Assembly (NCBI GenBank): GCA_004362315.1
Contig: SNWL01000004.1
Coordinates: 372,001-436,000 of the forward strand
Direction of reading: 5' to 3'
DNA length: 64,000 nucleotides
DNA from: Mycobacterium sp. BK086
GTDB lineage: Bacteria; Actinomycetota; Actinomycetes; Mycobacteriales; Mycobacteriaceae
In this document: in pieces, positions 28,070 to 38,542 of the stretch
Layout: the number at the start of each line of letters is the position of its first letter
Numbering within the stretch: the first letter of the stretch is position 1
The notes under the pieces: generated by a model
Database searches by the model: none
What the model was told of the DNA's origin: nothing
The model's input: the letters and a program-made list of their open reading frames with translations, nothing else
Program-made: the position numbers and the translations under genes

Positions 28070-28987
28070 GTGCGCGCTGCTGCGATCCGGGCGGTCATCG
28101 GTGTGTCGGTGTTGACGCTGACGGCGGGGCTCACCGCATGCGGTGGCGACAAGTCGCCGAGCACCACACAGGGCAAAGCCCCGACCGTGGTGGCCTCCAC
28201 CGACGTCTGGGGCAGCGTCGCGCAGGCCGTCGCCGGCGACCACGCCAAGGTGACCTCGATCATCACCAGCGCCTCGGCCGACCCGCACTCGTTCGAGGCC
28301 AGCCCGGCGAATGCCGCCGCCATCGCCGATGCCTCACTGGTCGTCTACAACGGCGGCGGATACGACCACTGGGTCGACGACGTCCTGTCCAGCCACCCCG
28401 GGGTGGCCTCGGTGGACGCCTTCTCGCTGCTGCAGGTTCCCCCCGGCGAGCCGCAGCCGGCCAACGAGCACGTCTTCTACGACCTGGACACCGCCAAGGC
28501 CGTCGCCGCGAAGATCGCCGACAAGCTGGCCTCGGACGACCCGGCGCACGCCGCCGACTACAAGTCCAACGCCGAGACCTTCGACCGCAACGTCGATGCG
28601 ATCTCCCAGACCGAGAAGGCCATCCGCACCAGCCATCCGGGCGCAGCCGTCGTCGCCACCGAGCCGGTCGCCCACTACCTGCTGGTGGCCGCCGGCCTGA
28701 CCGACAAGACACCGGCCGGCTTCGCCAGCGCCGTCGAACAGGACACCGACCCCGCCCCCGTCGACGTGGCGGCCATGCTGGACCTCATCAAGGGCCGCCA
28801 GGTCGCCGCGGTCGTGTTCAACGAACAGACCATCACCGAGGTGACCAAACAGGTCCAGGCCGCCGCTCAGAGCGCCGGAATCCCGGTCGTCAGCGTCACC
28901 GAGACGCTGCCCGAGGGCAAGGACTACCTGGCCTGGCAACGCGATACCGCCGACCGGTTGAGCGCCGCCCTGCAGCAGAACCGATAA
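28070..28987 (+). CDS. znuA: Zinc ABC transporter substrate-binding lipoprotein (ZnuA-like)
   Basis: This 305-residue cluster A-I metal-binding protein has a type II signal with lipobox LTAC near residue 22, so it is anchored in the membrane outside the cell. Metal-ligand candidates are His in SADPHSFEA, His in NEHVFYDL, His in EPVAHYLL and an acidic residue in the C-terminal lobe. The GTG start follows aaaggag by five bases, better than the upstream TTG. First gene of an operon with ATPase and permease. Zinc is favoured over manganese because of the Zur-like box. Confidence 0.85.
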   Translation: MRAAAIRAVIGVSVLTLTAGLTACGGDKSPSTTQGKAPTVVASTDVWGSVAQAVAGDHAKVTSIITSASADPHSFEASPANAAAIADASLVVYNGGGYDHWVDDVLSSHPGVASVDAFSLLQVPPGEPQPANEHVFYDLDTAKAVAAKIADKLASDDPAHAADYKSNAETFDRNVDAISQTEKAIRTSHPGAAVVATEPVAHYLLVAAGLTDKTPAGFASAVEQDTDPAPVDVAAMLDLIKGRQVAAVVFNEQTITEVTKQVQAAAQSAGIPVVSVTETLPEGKDYLAWQRDTADRLSAALQQNR

Positions 28988-28996
28988 TCACTGCTT

Positions 28997-29809
28997 GTGG
29001 GTGCCGAGATCGTCTGCTTGTCGGGTGCCCGGCTGGCGTTCGGGGACCGCGTGCTCTGGGACCATCTCGATCTGAAGGTGGCTCCTGGTGAGTTCATCGC
29101 CATCCTCGGGCCCAACGGCACCGGCAAGACGTCCTTGTTCAAGGTGCTGCTCGGGCAGCTGCCGCTGAGCGCGGGTACCGCCACGATCGAGGGCCGCCCG
29201 ATCGAAGCGGGCAGCGAGCGGATCGGCTATGTGCCCCAGCACCGGTCGGTCGACCGGGGGCTGAGCCTGCGCGGCCGCGACCTGGTGCGCCTCGGGGTGG
29301 ATGGCCACCACTGGGGTATCGCGCCGTTCACCCGTAAAGAGCGTCATCACCGCCGCGAGGTCGTCGAGCGGGCGCTGGCACAGGTGCGCGCGCTCAAGTT
29401 GGCGAAGGTTCCGGTCGGGGTGATGTCGGGCGGCGAACTGCAGCGGGTGCGCATCGCGCAGGCACTGGCCAGCGATCCGTCATTGCTGCTGTGCGACGAG
29501 CCCTTGCTCAATCTCGACCCGGCCAGCGCCCGGCTGGTGGCCCAGCTGATCGACCGGCGCCGCCAGACCGGCACCGCGGTGATGTTCGTGACGCACGAGA
29601 TCAATCCGGTGGTGCCCTACGTCGACCGGGTGCTGTACCTGGTCAACGGGCGGTTCCGGATCGGCACGGTCGCCGAGGTGATGACCTCGGAAACCCTCTC
29701 GGAGCTCTATCAGGCCGACATCCAGGTGGTGCAGGTCGGCGATCGCTACGTCGTGGTCGGCGAACACCTGGACCACTCCGGCCACACCCATGGACACACC
29801 CATGAATGA
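28997..29809 (+). CDS. znuC: Zinc ABC transporter ATP-binding protein (ZnuC-like)
   Basis: This 270-residue ATPase has Walker A GPNGTGKTS near residue 38, Q-loop YVPQH near 77, signature VMSGGELQRVR near 138, Walker B LLLCDEP near 160 and the H-loop His in FVTHEIN near 195. A His-rich C-terminal tail (HLDHSGHTHGHTHE) probably binds zinc. Nine bases after znuA; it overlaps the permease. Confidence 0.88.
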   Translation: MGAEIVCLSGARLAFGDRVLWDHLDLKVAPGEFIAILGPNGTGKTSLFKVLLGQLPLSAGTATIEGRPIEAGSERIGYVPQHRSVDRGLSLRGRDLVRLGVDGHHWGIAPFTRKERHHRREVVERALAQVRALKLAKVPVGVMSGGELQRVRIAQALASDPSLLLCDEPLLNLDPASARLVAQLIDRRRQTGTAVMFVTHEINPVVPYVDRVLYLVNGRFRIGTVAEVMTSETLSELYQADIQVVQVGDRYVVVGEHLDHSGHTHGHTHE

Positions 29810-30668
29810 CCGCTTCTCCCACCTGCTGGACCACCTGTTTTCCTTCGACATCACCGCCGATCTGCTGGGCCGCGGGTTCGTGCAGCAGGCGCTGATCGCG
29901 GCGGCGCTCCTGGCGTTGGTGGCCGGACTGATCGGGCCGTTCATCGTGATGCGCCAGATGTCGTTCGCCGTCCACGGTTCCAGTGAGCTGTCGCTGACCG
30001 GCGCGGCGTTCGCGCTGCTGACCGGATTCAACGTGGGGCTCGGCGCGCTGGTCGGCAGCGCACTGGCCGCGATCCTGTTCGGCATCCTCGGCCAGCGGGC
30101 CCGTGAGCGCGATTCGGCGATCGGCGTGGTGCTGGCGTTCGGGCTGGGCCTGGCAGTCTTGTTCATCCACCTGTATCCGGGCCGTGCGGGCACCAGCTTC
30201 GCGCTGCTGACGGGTCAGATCGTCGGCGTCGGGTATTCGGGGCTGGCGCTGCTGGTGGCGGTGACGGTGTTGGTGACCGGTGTGCTGGCGTTCAGCTACC
30301 GGCCACTGCTGTTCGCCACCGCGGACCCGGAAGTCGCTGCCGCGCGCGGTGTTCCGGTACGCGCGTTGGGCATCGTGTTCGCGGCCCTGGTCGGTGTGGT
30401 GGCCGCGCAGGGTGTGCAGATCGTCGGTGCGCTGCTGGTGATGTCGCTGCTCATCACGCCGGCGGCCGCGGCGGCGCGGGTGTTCAGCTCACCGGCCGCG
30501 GTGATCGCGGCGTCGGTGGTGTTCGCCGAACTGTCGGCGGTGCTCGGCATCGTTTTGTCGCTGGCGCCGGGGGTGCCGGTGTCGGTGTTCGTCACGACGA
30601 TCTCGTTCGTGATTTATCTGGTGTGTTGGGCGATCAGCCGGCGGCAAGTGGACCCCGCCGCCGCCTAG
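29802..30668 (+). CDS. znuB: Zinc ABC transporter permease (ZnuB-like)
   Basis: This 288-residue integral membrane protein of the ABC-3 family has about eight membrane segments and the motif MRQMSFAVHGSSELSLTGAA near residue 50 typical of Znu permeases. ATG 29802 overlaps the ATPase stop by 8 bases; ATG 29790 is a slightly longer alternative. It completes the high-affinity zinc importer. Confidence 0.87.
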   Translation: MNDRFSHLLDHLFSFDITADLLGRGFVQQALIAAALLALVAGLIGPFIVMRQMSFAVHGSSELSLTGAAFALLTGFNVGLGALVGSALAAILFGILGQRARERDSAIGVVLAFGLGLAVLFIHLYPGRAGTSFALLTGQIVGVGYSGLALLVAVTVLVTGVLAFSYRPLLFATADPEVAAARGVPVRALGIVFAALVGVVAAQGVQIVGALLVMSLLITPAAAAARVFSSPAAVIAASVVFAELSAVLGIVLSLAPGVPVSVFVTTISFVIYLVCWAISRRQVDPAAA

Positions 30669-30678
30669 AGTGGCGTTT

Positions 30679-31437
30679 GTGACGACCGTCGACCTGAACG
30701 CAGACCTGGGCGAAGGCTTCGGTGTCTGGGAACTCGGTGACGACGCCGCGATGCTCGACGTCGTCACCAGTGCCAACGTGGCCTGCGGGTTCCATGCCGG
30801 CGATCCGGCCGGGCTGGCTGTTGTGACGCGGGCCGCCGCCGAACGCGGAGTTCGGATCGGCGCCCAGGTGAGCTACCGCGACCTGGCCGGATTCGGCCGC
30901 CGCTTCATCGACGTCGCACAGGCCGAGCTGACCGCCGAGGTGATCTACCAGATCGGCGCGCTGCAGGCGCTGGCCCGTGCCGCCGGATCCGATGTCAGCT
31001 ACGTCAAACCCCATGGCGCGCTGTACAACACGATCGTCACCCATCGCGAGCAGGCCCGCGCGGTCGCCGAGGCGGTGCACGCCGTCGACCAATCGCTGCC
31101 GGTGCTGACCCTGCCCGGTTCGGTGTTCCTCTCCGAGGCGCAGCGGCTCGGATTGCGCACGGTGACGGAGGCATTCGCCGACCGCGCCTACCGCCCTGAC
31201 GGAACGCTGGTCTCCCGCCGCGAAGAAGGGGCGGTGTTGCACGACCCCGAGCAGATCGCCGATCGGGTAGCGCAGATGGTGCAGCACGGTCAGGTCATGG
31301 CCGTCGACGGATCGCGGATTGACGTTCGCGTGGAATCGGTCTGCGTACACGGTGATTCACCGGGCGCGGTGAACATCGCCACCGCGGTTCGCGAACGACT
31401 GCTGCGCGACGGCGTCGACCTGGTGGCCTTCGTCTGA
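30679..31437 (+). CDS. pxpA: LamB/YcsF family protein (5-oxoprolinase subunit A, PxpA-like)
   Basis: This 252-residue YdjC-like TIM-barrel protein has the N-terminal signature VDLNADLGEGFG, then SANVACGFHAGDP near residue 34 and VKPHGALYN near 110. PxpA works with PxpB and PxpC to hydrolyse 5-oxoproline with ATP; those partners are not in this window. GTG 30679 gives the family's normal N terminus. TAGAGT (30666-30671) over the znuB stop could be a -10 with +1 at 30678. The stop overlaps the next gene by one base (TGATG). Confidence 0.85.
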   Translation: MTTVDLNADLGEGFGVWELGDDAAMLDVVTSANVACGFHAGDPAGLAVVTRAAAERGVRIGAQVSYRDLAGFGRRFIDVAQAELTAEVIYQIGALQALARAAGSDVSYVKPHGALYNTIVTHREQARAVAEAVHAVDQSLPVLTLPGSVFLSEAQRLGLRTVTEAFADRAYRPDGTLVSRREEGAVLHDPEQIADRVAQMVQHGQVMAVDGSRIDVRVESVCVHGDSPGAVNIATAVRERLLRDGVDLVAFV

Positions 31438-32357
31438 TGCGGCTCAAACTCGGCAGACCCGATATCGGCAACTACCGCAATCGATTCGACGTGCCCGACG
31501 CCGATGTGGATGCCGCACTGTCGATCACGTGGCTCGGGGTTTCGACACTTCTCGTCGATGACGGCACCTCGGCGGTCCTGACCGACGGTTTCTTCTCCCG
31601 CCCGAGCCTGCTGGATGTCGGGCTGCGCCGACTGGCCCCGTCGGACTCGCGGATCGACTACTGCCTGAACCGGGCCCAGATCAACCGGCTGGCCGCGGTG
31701 CTGCCCGTGCACACCCACTACGACCATGCGATGGATTCCGCTCTGGTCGCCGCCCGAACCGGAGCGCGACTGATCGGCGGTGAGTCGGCCGCCAATATCG
31801 CTCGCGGACATGGTCTTCCGTCCGATCAGATTGTGGTCGCCGGATCCGGTGAGGAGCTGACCCTCGGGCCGTTCGACGTCACGCTGATCGAATCGCACCA
31901 CTGCCCGCCGGACCGCTTCCCCGGCCCGATCACCACCCCGGTCGTACCGCCCGCGAAGGCGTCGGCATTCCGCTGCGGGGAGGCCTGGTCCACACTGATC
32001 CACCACACACCCAGCGACCGGCGGCTGCTGATCCAGGGCAGTGCCGGCTTCCTGCCCGGCGCGCTCGACGGCCGCCGCGCCGATGTCGCCTACCTCGGTG
32101 TCGGGCAGCTCGGCGTGCAGCCGCAGGACTACATAGAGCAGTACTGGGAGCAGACGGTGTCCGCCGTCGGCGCGCGCCAGGTGCTGCTCATCCACTGGGA
32201 CGACTTCTTCCGGCCACTCACCGAGCCGATGATTGCGCTGCCGTATGCCGGTGACGACCTCGACGTGTCCATGCGGGTGCTGTCGAGACTGGCCGAGCGC
32301 GACGGGGTCGGCCTGCACCTGCCCACGGTGTGGCAGCGCGCCGATCCGTGGACCTGA
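31437..32357 (+). CDS. MBL-fold metallo-hydrolase (Rv3577-like)
   Basis: This 306-residue protein has a metallo-beta-lactamase fold. The early ITWLGVSTLLVDDG matches the family start, the metal motif appears as VHTHYDHAMD near residue 92 (HxHxDH type), and a later His lies in ESHHCPPDR; IHWDDFFRP near the C terminus supplies further ligands. The substrate is unknown. It overlaps pxpA by one base. Same position as Rv3577 next to arsB2. Confidence 0.8.
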   Translation: MRLKLGRPDIGNYRNRFDVPDADVDAALSITWLGVSTLLVDDGTSAVLTDGFFSRPSLLDVGLRRLAPSDSRIDYCLNRAQINRLAAVLPVHTHYDHAMDSALVAARTGARLIGGESAANIARGHGLPSDQIVVAGSGEELTLGPFDVTLIESHHCPPDRFPGPITTPVVPPAKASAFRCGEAWSTLIHHTPSDRRLLIQGSAGFLPGALDGRRADVAYLGVGQLGVQPQDYIEQYWEQTVSAVGARQVLLIHWDDFFRPLTEPMIALPYAGDDLDVSMRVLSRLAERDGVGLHLPTVWQRADPWT

Positions 32358-32364
32358 TCACCCC

Positions 32365-33603
32365 GTGCTGATAGTCGCCCTTGTCGCGCTGGCGGTCGTG
32401 CTGGTCTTCGCGATCGCCCGGCCGGGCGGCTGGTCGGAGGCGTGGGTCGCGGTCCCGGCCGCCGCGGTGGTCGTCGCGGTCGGCGCGGTATCCACCTCCG
32501 ACGCGCTCGCCGAGATGGACCGGATGCTGCCGGTCGTCGGATTTCTGGCAGCGGTACTCGTGCTGGCCAAGCTGTGCGACGACGAGGGTCTGTTTCACGC
32601 CGCGGGAACGTGGATGGCACGCGGTAGCAGCGGCAAGCCGAAACGGCTACTGGGACAGGTGTTTCTGATCGCGGCGGCCACGACTGCGATCCTGAGTCTG
32701 GATGCGACGGTGGTGTTGTTGACCCCGGTGGTGCTGGCCACCGTGCGGGCGATGCGGGTGCCAGCGCGCCCGCACCTGTATGCCACCGCGCACCTGTCCA
32801 ACTCGGCTTCGCTTCTGCTGCCGGTGTCCAATCTGACAAATCTGCTGGCGTTCAGCGCTGCCGGGCTGTCGTTCACCCGGTTCTCGGCGTTGATGGCCGC
32901 TCCGTGGGTGGCGGCGGTGGCGGTCGAATACTTTCTGCTGCGGTTGGTGTTTCGGCGCGATCTCGCCGACGTGCCCGCCGAGAGCCCGCCACCGCCCGCC
33001 GAGAAGCCGGTGTTCGTTCTCGTCGTCCTCGGCCTGACGCTGGTCGGGTTCGCGGTGACCTCGTTCGCCGGATTGTCGCCGGCGTGGGCGGCGCTGGCCG
33101 GCGCGGTGGTGCTCGGGGTGCGGTCATTGGCGCAGCGACGCAGCACAATTGGCGGGGTTGTGCACTCGGCGCAGATCCCGTTCCTGCTGTTCGTGCTGGC
33201 GTTGGCCGTGGTCGTCAAGGCGGTGATGGTCAACGGGCTGGACCATGCCGCCGCAGACGTGCTGCCCACCGGTGGCGGGCTGGCGGCCCTGCTCGGGATC
33301 GCAGCGGTGGCCGCACTGCTGTCCAACGTCGTGAACAATCTGCCCGCCGTTCTGGTGCTGCTTCCGCTGGTGGCCGGCGGCGGACCTGCCGCGGTGCTGG
33401 CGGTGCTGATCGGGGTGAACATCGGCCCCAACCTGACCTACGCCGGATCGCTGGCGAACCTGTTGTGGCGCAGAGTCCTTCACCAAGAAGGTGAGTCGAC
33501 GAGTGCGCGTGAGTTCACCTGGCTGGGTGCGCTGACGGTGCCGGCCTGTCTGGTGGTTGCGGTGGTGGCGCTATGGGCCGGGGTCGAGCTGATCGGGGTC
33601 TAG
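32365..33603 (+). CDS. arsB2: ArsB/NhaD-type anion permease (Rv3578, ArsB2-like)
   Basis: This protein of about 412 residues has roughly 11 membrane segments of the ion-transporter superfamily, with conserved-looking [20 protein letters not shown] near residue 95, SNLTNLLAF near 155 and [16 protein letters not shown] near 322. Relatives export arsenite or exchange ions; the arsenic role of this copy is not proven and no ars genes lie nearby. GTG 32365 is placed 8 bases after the MBL gene. The stop shares CTAG with rlmB. Confidence 0.82.
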   Translation: MLIVALVALAVVLVFAIARPGGWSEAWVAVPAAAVVVAVGAVSTSDALAEMDRMLPVVGFLAAVLVLAKLCDDEGLFHAAGTWMARGSSGKPKRLLGQVFLIAAATTAILSLDATVVLLTPVVLATVRAMRVPARPHLYATAHLSNSASLLLPVSNLTNLLAFSAAGLSFTRFSALMAAPWVAAVAVEYFLLRLVFRRDLADVPAESPPPPAEKPVFVLVVLGLTLVGFAVTSFAGLSPAWAALAGAVVLGVRSLAQRRSTIGGVVHSAQIPFLLFVLALAVVVKAVMVNGLDHAAADVLPTGGGLAALLGIAAVAALLSNVVNNLPAVLVLLPLVAGGGPAAVLAVLIGVNIGPNLTYAGSLANLLWRRVLHQEGESTSAREFTWLGALTVPACLVVAVVALWAGVELIGV

Positions 33604-34544
33604 CGGCGGCGCTGGCGGGCGATCTCGGCCAGCACCACACCGGCCGCGACTGACGCGTTCAGCGACTCGGTCGGCCCCGCCATCGGGATCGACAGCACCG
33701 CATCGCAGTTCTGCCGGACCAACCGCGAGAGTCCCTTGCCCTCCGAGCCGACGACGACCACCAGCGGGCCGGAGGCGTCGAACTCGTCGATCGTCGTGTC
33801 ACCCTCGGCGTCGAGCCCGACCACCTGCAAACCGGCATCGGCCCAGTCCTTGAGCGTGCGGTTGAGGTTCGTCGCCCGCGCGACCCGAACGCGTGCGGCC
33901 GCACCGGCACTCGTGCGCCATGCGACCGCGGTGACCGAGGCTGAGCGCCGCTGCGGGATCAGCACACCGTGACCGGCGAAGGCCGCCACCGAACGGATGA
34001 TCGCGCCCAGGTTGCGCGGATCGGAGATGTTGTCCAACGCCACCAGCAGTGCTGGTTCGTAGTCGGACGTGGCCGAGGCCAGCAGATCATCGGGGTGCGC
34101 GTAGTCGTACGGCGGGACCTGCAGGGCGATACCCTGATGTAAACCGTTGGCGCTCAACCGGTCCAGGTCGGTGCGCGGCACCTCGAGGATCGCGATCCCG
34201 CGGTCGGCGGCAAGCGTGACCGACTCCGTCATCCGCTCATCGGCTTCGGCCCCCAGCGCCACGTACAGCGCGGTCGCCGGCGCGTTGGCGCGCAGGCACT
34301 CCAGCACCGGGTTGCGGCCGAGCACCATTTCGGTCTCGTCGGTCGGTTTCGTGGTCCTACGTTGCGTCTGCTTGGCGGCAGCAGCGGCACGGCGGGCCGC
34401 CGGGTGCCCGGTGCGCGCGCTCGCGGGCGGGGTGGCACCACGGCCCTCGAGACCGCGCCGACGCTGACCGCCGGAGCCGACGGTCGGGCCCTTCTTGGTG
34501 CCTTCCTTGCGGATTGCACCACGGCGCTTGGAGTTTCCGGCCAT
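33600..34544 (-). CDS. rlmB: RlmB-like 23S rRNA 2'-O-methyltransferase (SpoU/TrmH family)
   Basis: This 314-residue protein (Rv3579c type) has a basic, Gly/Arg/Lys-rich tail at residues 1-70, a substrate-binding domain with [14 protein letters not shown] near residue 73, and the SPOUT knot with [16 protein letters not shown] near 170, [12 protein letters not shown] near 263 and [18 protein letters not shown] near 285. It methylates G2251-type ribose in 23S rRNA. It directly follows cysS. Confidence 0.9.
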   Translation of the reverse strand: MAGNSKRRGAIRKEGTKKGPTVGSGGQRRRGLEGRGATPPASARTGHPAARRAAAAAKQTQRRTTKPTDETEMVLGRNPVLECLRANAPATALYVALGAEADERMTESVTLAADRGIAILEVPRTDLDRLSANGLHQGIALQVPPYDYAHPDDLLASATSDYEPALLVALDNISDPRNLGAIIRSVAAFAGHGVLIPQRRSASVTAVAWRTSAGAAARVRVARATNLNRTLKDWADAGLQVVGLDAEGDTTIDEFDASGPLVVVVGSEGKGLSRLVRQNCDAVLSIPMAGPTESLNASVAAGVVLAEIARQRRR

Positions 34545-35948
34545 CTACTTACTGCCTTCGTGTAGCGCCCACTGCGGTCCATCGGAGGTGTCGGTGACCT
34601 CGATGCCGGCTTCCTTGAGCCGGTCGCGAATCTCGTCGGCCAGGCCCCAGTCCCGGGTCTGGCGGGCCTCGTCGCGGCGGTTGAGTTCAGCACGCACCAG
34701 GACGTCCACCGCGCCCAGTGCGGCCGACGTCTCATCGCGGAGCTCCCAGCGCTCGTCGAGCGGGTCGCAACCGAGAATGCCCATCATGGAACGGATCTCG
34801 CCTGCTTTGGTCAACGCGGTCTCGTGGTCGCCGGAGTCCAGCGCGCGGTTGCCGTCGGCGCGCGCGGCGTGCACCTCGGCCAGTGCGGCGGGCACCGCCA
34901 GGTCGTCGTCGAGTGCGGCCGCAAACTTCTCGGTCCAGGCGCCCGGCACGACCGCACCGACGCGGGTGCGAACGCGGTGCAGGAATTCCTCGATACCGGT
35001 GTAGGCCTTCACCGCGTCCTGCAGGGCGTTCTCGGAGAACTCCAGCATCGACCGGTAGTGCGCACTGCCCAGGTAGTAGCGCAGCTCGGCGGGCCGAACC
35101 CGTTGCAGCACAGCCGGAATCGCCAGGACGTTGCCCAGCGACTTGCTCATCTTCTCCCCGCCCATGGTGACCCAGCCGTTGTGCAGCCAGTACTGGGCGA
35201 AGCCGTCACCGGCGGCACGTGCCTGGGCGATCTCGTTCTCGTGGTGCGGGAACACCAAATCCATACCACCGCAATGGATGTCGAATGCGGCGCCGAGATA
35301 CTCATGGGCCATCGCCACACACTCGGAGTGCCACCCCGGCCGGCCGCGTCCCCACGGCGTCGGCCAGGACGGCTCGCCCGGCTTTGCGCCCTTCCACAGG
35401 GTGAAGTCACGCTGGTCGCGCTTGCCCGTGCCCGCGCCCTCACCCTGGTGCACGTCGTCGATCTTGTGGCCGGACAGCTTGCCGTAGTCCGGGAAGCTCA
35501 GGACGTCGAAGTAGACGTCGCCGTCGCCGGTATAGGCGTGGCCGGTGTCCACCAGACGCTCGATCAGGTCGACGATCTGGGTGATGTGACCGGTCGCGCG
35601 GGGTTCGGCCGACGGCGGCAGCACACCGAGTGCGTCATAGGCCGCGCTGAACTCCCGCTCGTGGGTCGCCGCCCACTCCCACCACGGCCGGCCGGCGTCG
35701 GCGGCCTTGGTGAGGATCTTGTCGTCGATGTCGGTGACGTTGCGGATGAACGCGACGTCGAATCCCTTGGCCATGAGCCAGCGGCGCAGGACGTCGAACG
35801 CGACACCGCTACGGACGTGGCCGATATGCGGTAAGCCCTGCACGGTCGCACCGCACAGATAGATCGAGGCGTGGCCGGGACGCAGCGGCACGAATTCGCG
35901 GACGGCACCGGTATAGGTGTCGTGGAGCCGCAGGCCGGTTGAGGTCAC
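34545..35948 (-). CDS. cysS: Cysteinyl-tRNA synthetase
   Basis: This 467-residue class Ia synthetase has the zinc Cys in YLCGATVQG, the HIGH-type motif [10 protein letters not shown] near residue 38, the zinc ligands [15 protein letters not shown] near 208, and [10 protein letters not shown] near 268. It charges tRNA-Cys. It matches CysS1 (Rv3580c) in position and length, next to rlmB, ispF and ispD. Confidence 0.95.
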   Translation of the reverse strand: MTSTGLRLHDTYTGAVREFVPLRPGHASIYLCGATVQGLPHIGHVRSGVAFDVLRRWLMAKGFDVAFIRNVTDIDDKILTKAADAGRPWWEWAATHEREFSAAYDALGVLPPSAEPRATGHITQIVDLIERLVDTGHAYTGDGDVYFDVLSFPDYGKLSGHKIDDVHQGEGAGTGKRDQRDFTLWKGAKPGEPSWPTPWGRGRPGWHSECVAMAHEYLGAAFDIHCGGMDLVFPHHENEIAQARAAGDGFAQYWLHNGWVTMGGEKMSKSLGNVLAIPAVLQRVRPAELRYYLGSAHYRSMLEFSENALQDAVKAYTGIEEFLHRVRTRVGAVVPGAWTEKFAAALDDDLAVPAALAEVHAARADGNRALDSGDHETALTKAGEIRSMMGILGCDPLDERWELRDETSAALGAVDVLVRAELNRRDEARQTRDWGLADEIRDRLKEAGIEVTDTSDGPQWALHEGSK

Positions 35949-35967
35949 GACGCGCCAGCTTACCGGC

Positions 35968-36468
35968 CTATTCGGCGTTATTTGGCACCGAGGCTGATCC
36001 GGACACCACCAGCGCGGTGGCGATGGCGGCCATACCCTCGCCGCGGCCGGTCAGCCCGAGGCCGTCCGTGGTGGTTGCCGACACCGACACGGGCGCGCCC
36101 AGCAGCTCGGAGAGCACCCGTTGGGCCTCCTCCCGGCGCGGGCCCACTTTCGGGCGGTTGGCGATCACCTGGACGGTCGCGTTACCCACCGTGAAGTCCG
36201 CCGCGGCAAGCAGGTCGCGGAGATGGGCCAGCATCTGGGCGCCGGTGACGCCGCGCCACTGCGGCTGGTCCACGCCGAAGACCGTGCCCAGATCACCGAG
36301 GCCGGCCGCCGACAGCAGCGCGTCGCACAGCGCGTGCACGGCGACGTCGCCATCGGAGTGGCCCGAGCAGCCGTCGGCGCCGTCGAACAGCAGACCGAGC
36401 AGCCAGCACGGCCGGCCTGCCTCGATCGGATGAACATCGGTACCCAGCCCGACGCGCGGGATCATCAC
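35968..36468 (-). CDS. ispF: IspF, 2-C-methyl-D-erythritol 2,4-cyclodiphosphate synthase
   Basis: This 166-residue MEP-pathway enzyme has the metal ligands [10 protein letters not shown] near the N terminus and [17 protein letters not shown] near residue 36. It cyclises CDP-ME-phosphate with loss of CMP toward isoprenoid precursors. The GTG start overlaps the ispD stop by four bases (GTGA), coupling the two steps. Confidence 0.95.
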   Translation of the reverse strand: MMIPRVGLGTDVHPIEAGRPCWLLGLLFDGADGCSGHSDGDVAVHALCDALLSAAGLGDLGTVFGVDQPQWRGVTGAQMLAHLRDLLAAADFTVGNATVQVIANRPKVGPRREEAQRVLSELLGAPVSVSATTTDGLGLTGRGEGMAAIATALVVSGSASVPNNAE

Positions 36469-37127
36469 GCGTCCAGCAGGGCCAGCGCCAGCCGGAGATC
36501 CAGCGGCGTGGTGATCTTGAAGGCCAGGGTGTCGCCGTCGACGGTGGACACCGGGGTGCCCAGGTACTCGACCAGCGAAGCGTCGTCGGTGACGGTGGCG
36601 CCGCCCGCGCGTTCGTAGGCGCGGCGAATCAGCGCCGTTTCGAAGCCCTGCGGGGTCTGGACGGCGCGCAGCCCGGACCGTTCCGGGGTGCCGAGAACGA
36701 CGCCGTTGGAGTCGACGGCCTTGATGGTGTCGGTGACCGGGAGTACTGGGATGACCGCTCGCTGGCCCTCCCGCAGGGCGGCGACCACTCGCTGGATCTG
36801 CTCGACCGGCGTCAGCGGCCGGGCGGCATCGTGGACGAGGACGAACTCCGGCTCGCCGATCGCGTCCAACGCACGGCGGACGGTCTCGGGGCGTTCCGGG
36901 CCGCCCTCGACGACGGCGGCGCGGCCGTCGAGCAGCAGCTTGGTCTCCTCGACCCGATCGGATGGCGCGGCGACCACGACACGGTCGACGACGCCGGACG
37001 CGAGTAACCCGTCGACAGCGCGTTCGAGCATGGTTTTACCAGCGAGAACCACGAATGCCTTCGGGATGCCCGCGCCCAGCCGTTCACCGGAACCGGCGGC
37101 CGTGACGACCGCGACCGTGTCCGTCAC
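36465..37127 (-). CDS. ispD: IspD, 2-C-methyl-D-erythritol 4-phosphate cytidylyltransferase
   Basis: This 220-residue nucleotidyltransferase has the N-terminal [17 protein letters not shown] loop near residue 10, [13 protein letters not shown] near 98 and [10 protein letters not shown] near 153. It makes CDP-ME from CTP and MEP. It lies 17 bases after carD in the same direction, so it may share the carD transcript. Confidence 0.94.
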   Translation of the reverse strand: MTDTVAVVTAAGSGERLGAGIPKAFVVLAGKTMLERAVDGLLASGVVDRVVVAAPSDRVEETKLLLDGRAAVVEGGPERPETVRRALDAIGEPEFVLVHDAARPLTPVEQIQRVVAALREGQRAVIPVLPVTDTIKAVDSNGVVLGTPERSGLRAVQTPQGFETALIRRAYERAGGATVTDDASLVEYLGTPVSTVDGDTLAFKITTPLDLRLALALLDA

Positions 37128-37144
37128 TGAACCCCTCAGGGCAG

Positions 37145-37702
<558 letters not shown>

Positions 37703-37861
37703 TCAGGGGCATCACGGGTGAAGAGTGGGGGTTGACAGGGTGACGAAAGCGTGCAACACGCGGGCCTTTTCGGGGCCCCAGCACACCCCGCCCGGACCGG
37801 CTCTGTGAACTTCCGTCACACCGCCATGAACCCTCAGCTACCGCCGCGCGGCACTACCTAC

Positions 37862-37867
37862 TACTGT
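37862..37867 (+). promoter_or_regulatory. Candidate lpqE -10 element
   Basis: TACTGT fits TANNNT, with +1 near 37874 and a leader of about 54 bases to the lpqE GTG. The rest of the 294-base carD-lpqE gap shows a lone TTGACA at 37732-37737 with no matching -10, and nothing else recognised. Confidence 0.3.
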
Positions 37868-37927
37868 GCATAGTCGAACCGAGGCGGCGCGACGGTGCCG
37901 TCCGCACAGGCCGAGCAGGAGACTGTT

Positions 37928-38482
37928 GTGAACCGCTTGACGAATCGCCTCGTGGCCGCATCCGCTGGCCTGGCTGCGTGCGGCCTGATTCTGACGGGTT
38001 GTGGCGCGGGACAGATCTCGCAGACCGCCGATCAGGAATCGGCCGTCAACGGCTCCACCGGCAATGCCGGCAACATGGCGCTGCGCAACGTCCACATCCA
38101 GGCAGTGCAGTCTGGTGACGCCCTGAAGCCCGGCCAGACCGTCGAGTTGGTCTTCGTGGCGGCAAACACGTCCCCGGACACCAACGACAAGCTGGTCAGC
38201 GTCAGCACCGACGTGGGAACGGTCGCCGTCACCGGCGCCACCGCCATCCCTGCGGGTACCTCGCTGATCGTCGGCACCCCCGACGGCCAGCCCGAGGCCG
38301 CCGCCCTGGGCAGCGCACAGCCGACCAAGGCCGAAGTGACGCTCAGCCAGCCGATCACCAACGGGCTGACCTACAAGTTCACGTTCGACTTCGACAAGTC
38401 CGGCCAGGCCACCATCTCGGTGCCGATCTCGGCGGGCGGCGCCGAGCGCCAGGACGGCGATCCGGTCGGCGGCCACCACTAG
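37928..38482 (+). CDS. lpqE: LpqE, lipoprotein (Rv3584)
   Basis: This 184-residue lipoprotein has a basic N terminus, hydrophobic stretch and lipobox LTGC near residue 23. The mature part is a compact beta-rich domain of about 140 residues and may have a PCu(A)C-like fold, but Met/His copper ligands are not obvious. The His-ended tail (DPVGGHH) is notable. The GTG start follows aggag with a 6-base gap. Monocistronic and divergent from carD; function unproven. Confidence 0.85.
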   Translation: MNRLTNRLVAASAGLAACGLILTGCGAGQISQTADQESAVNGSTGNAGNMALRNVHIQAVQSGDALKPGQTVELVFVAANTSPDTNDKLVSVSTDVGTVAVTGATAIPAGTSLIVGTPDGQPEAAALGSAQPTKAEVTLSQPITNGLTYKFTFDFDKSGQATISVPISAGGAERQDGDPVGGHH

Positions 38483-38542
38483 CGGAGCTGACACGGTCGG
38501 TTAATCCGCCGATCTGTCACACCCACCCGATACCGTCACGGC

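Noticed and set aside
37732..37737. TTGACA as an lpqE -35 element
   Set aside because: No TANNNT element occurs at 16-19 bases downstream, so it was not called as a promoter.
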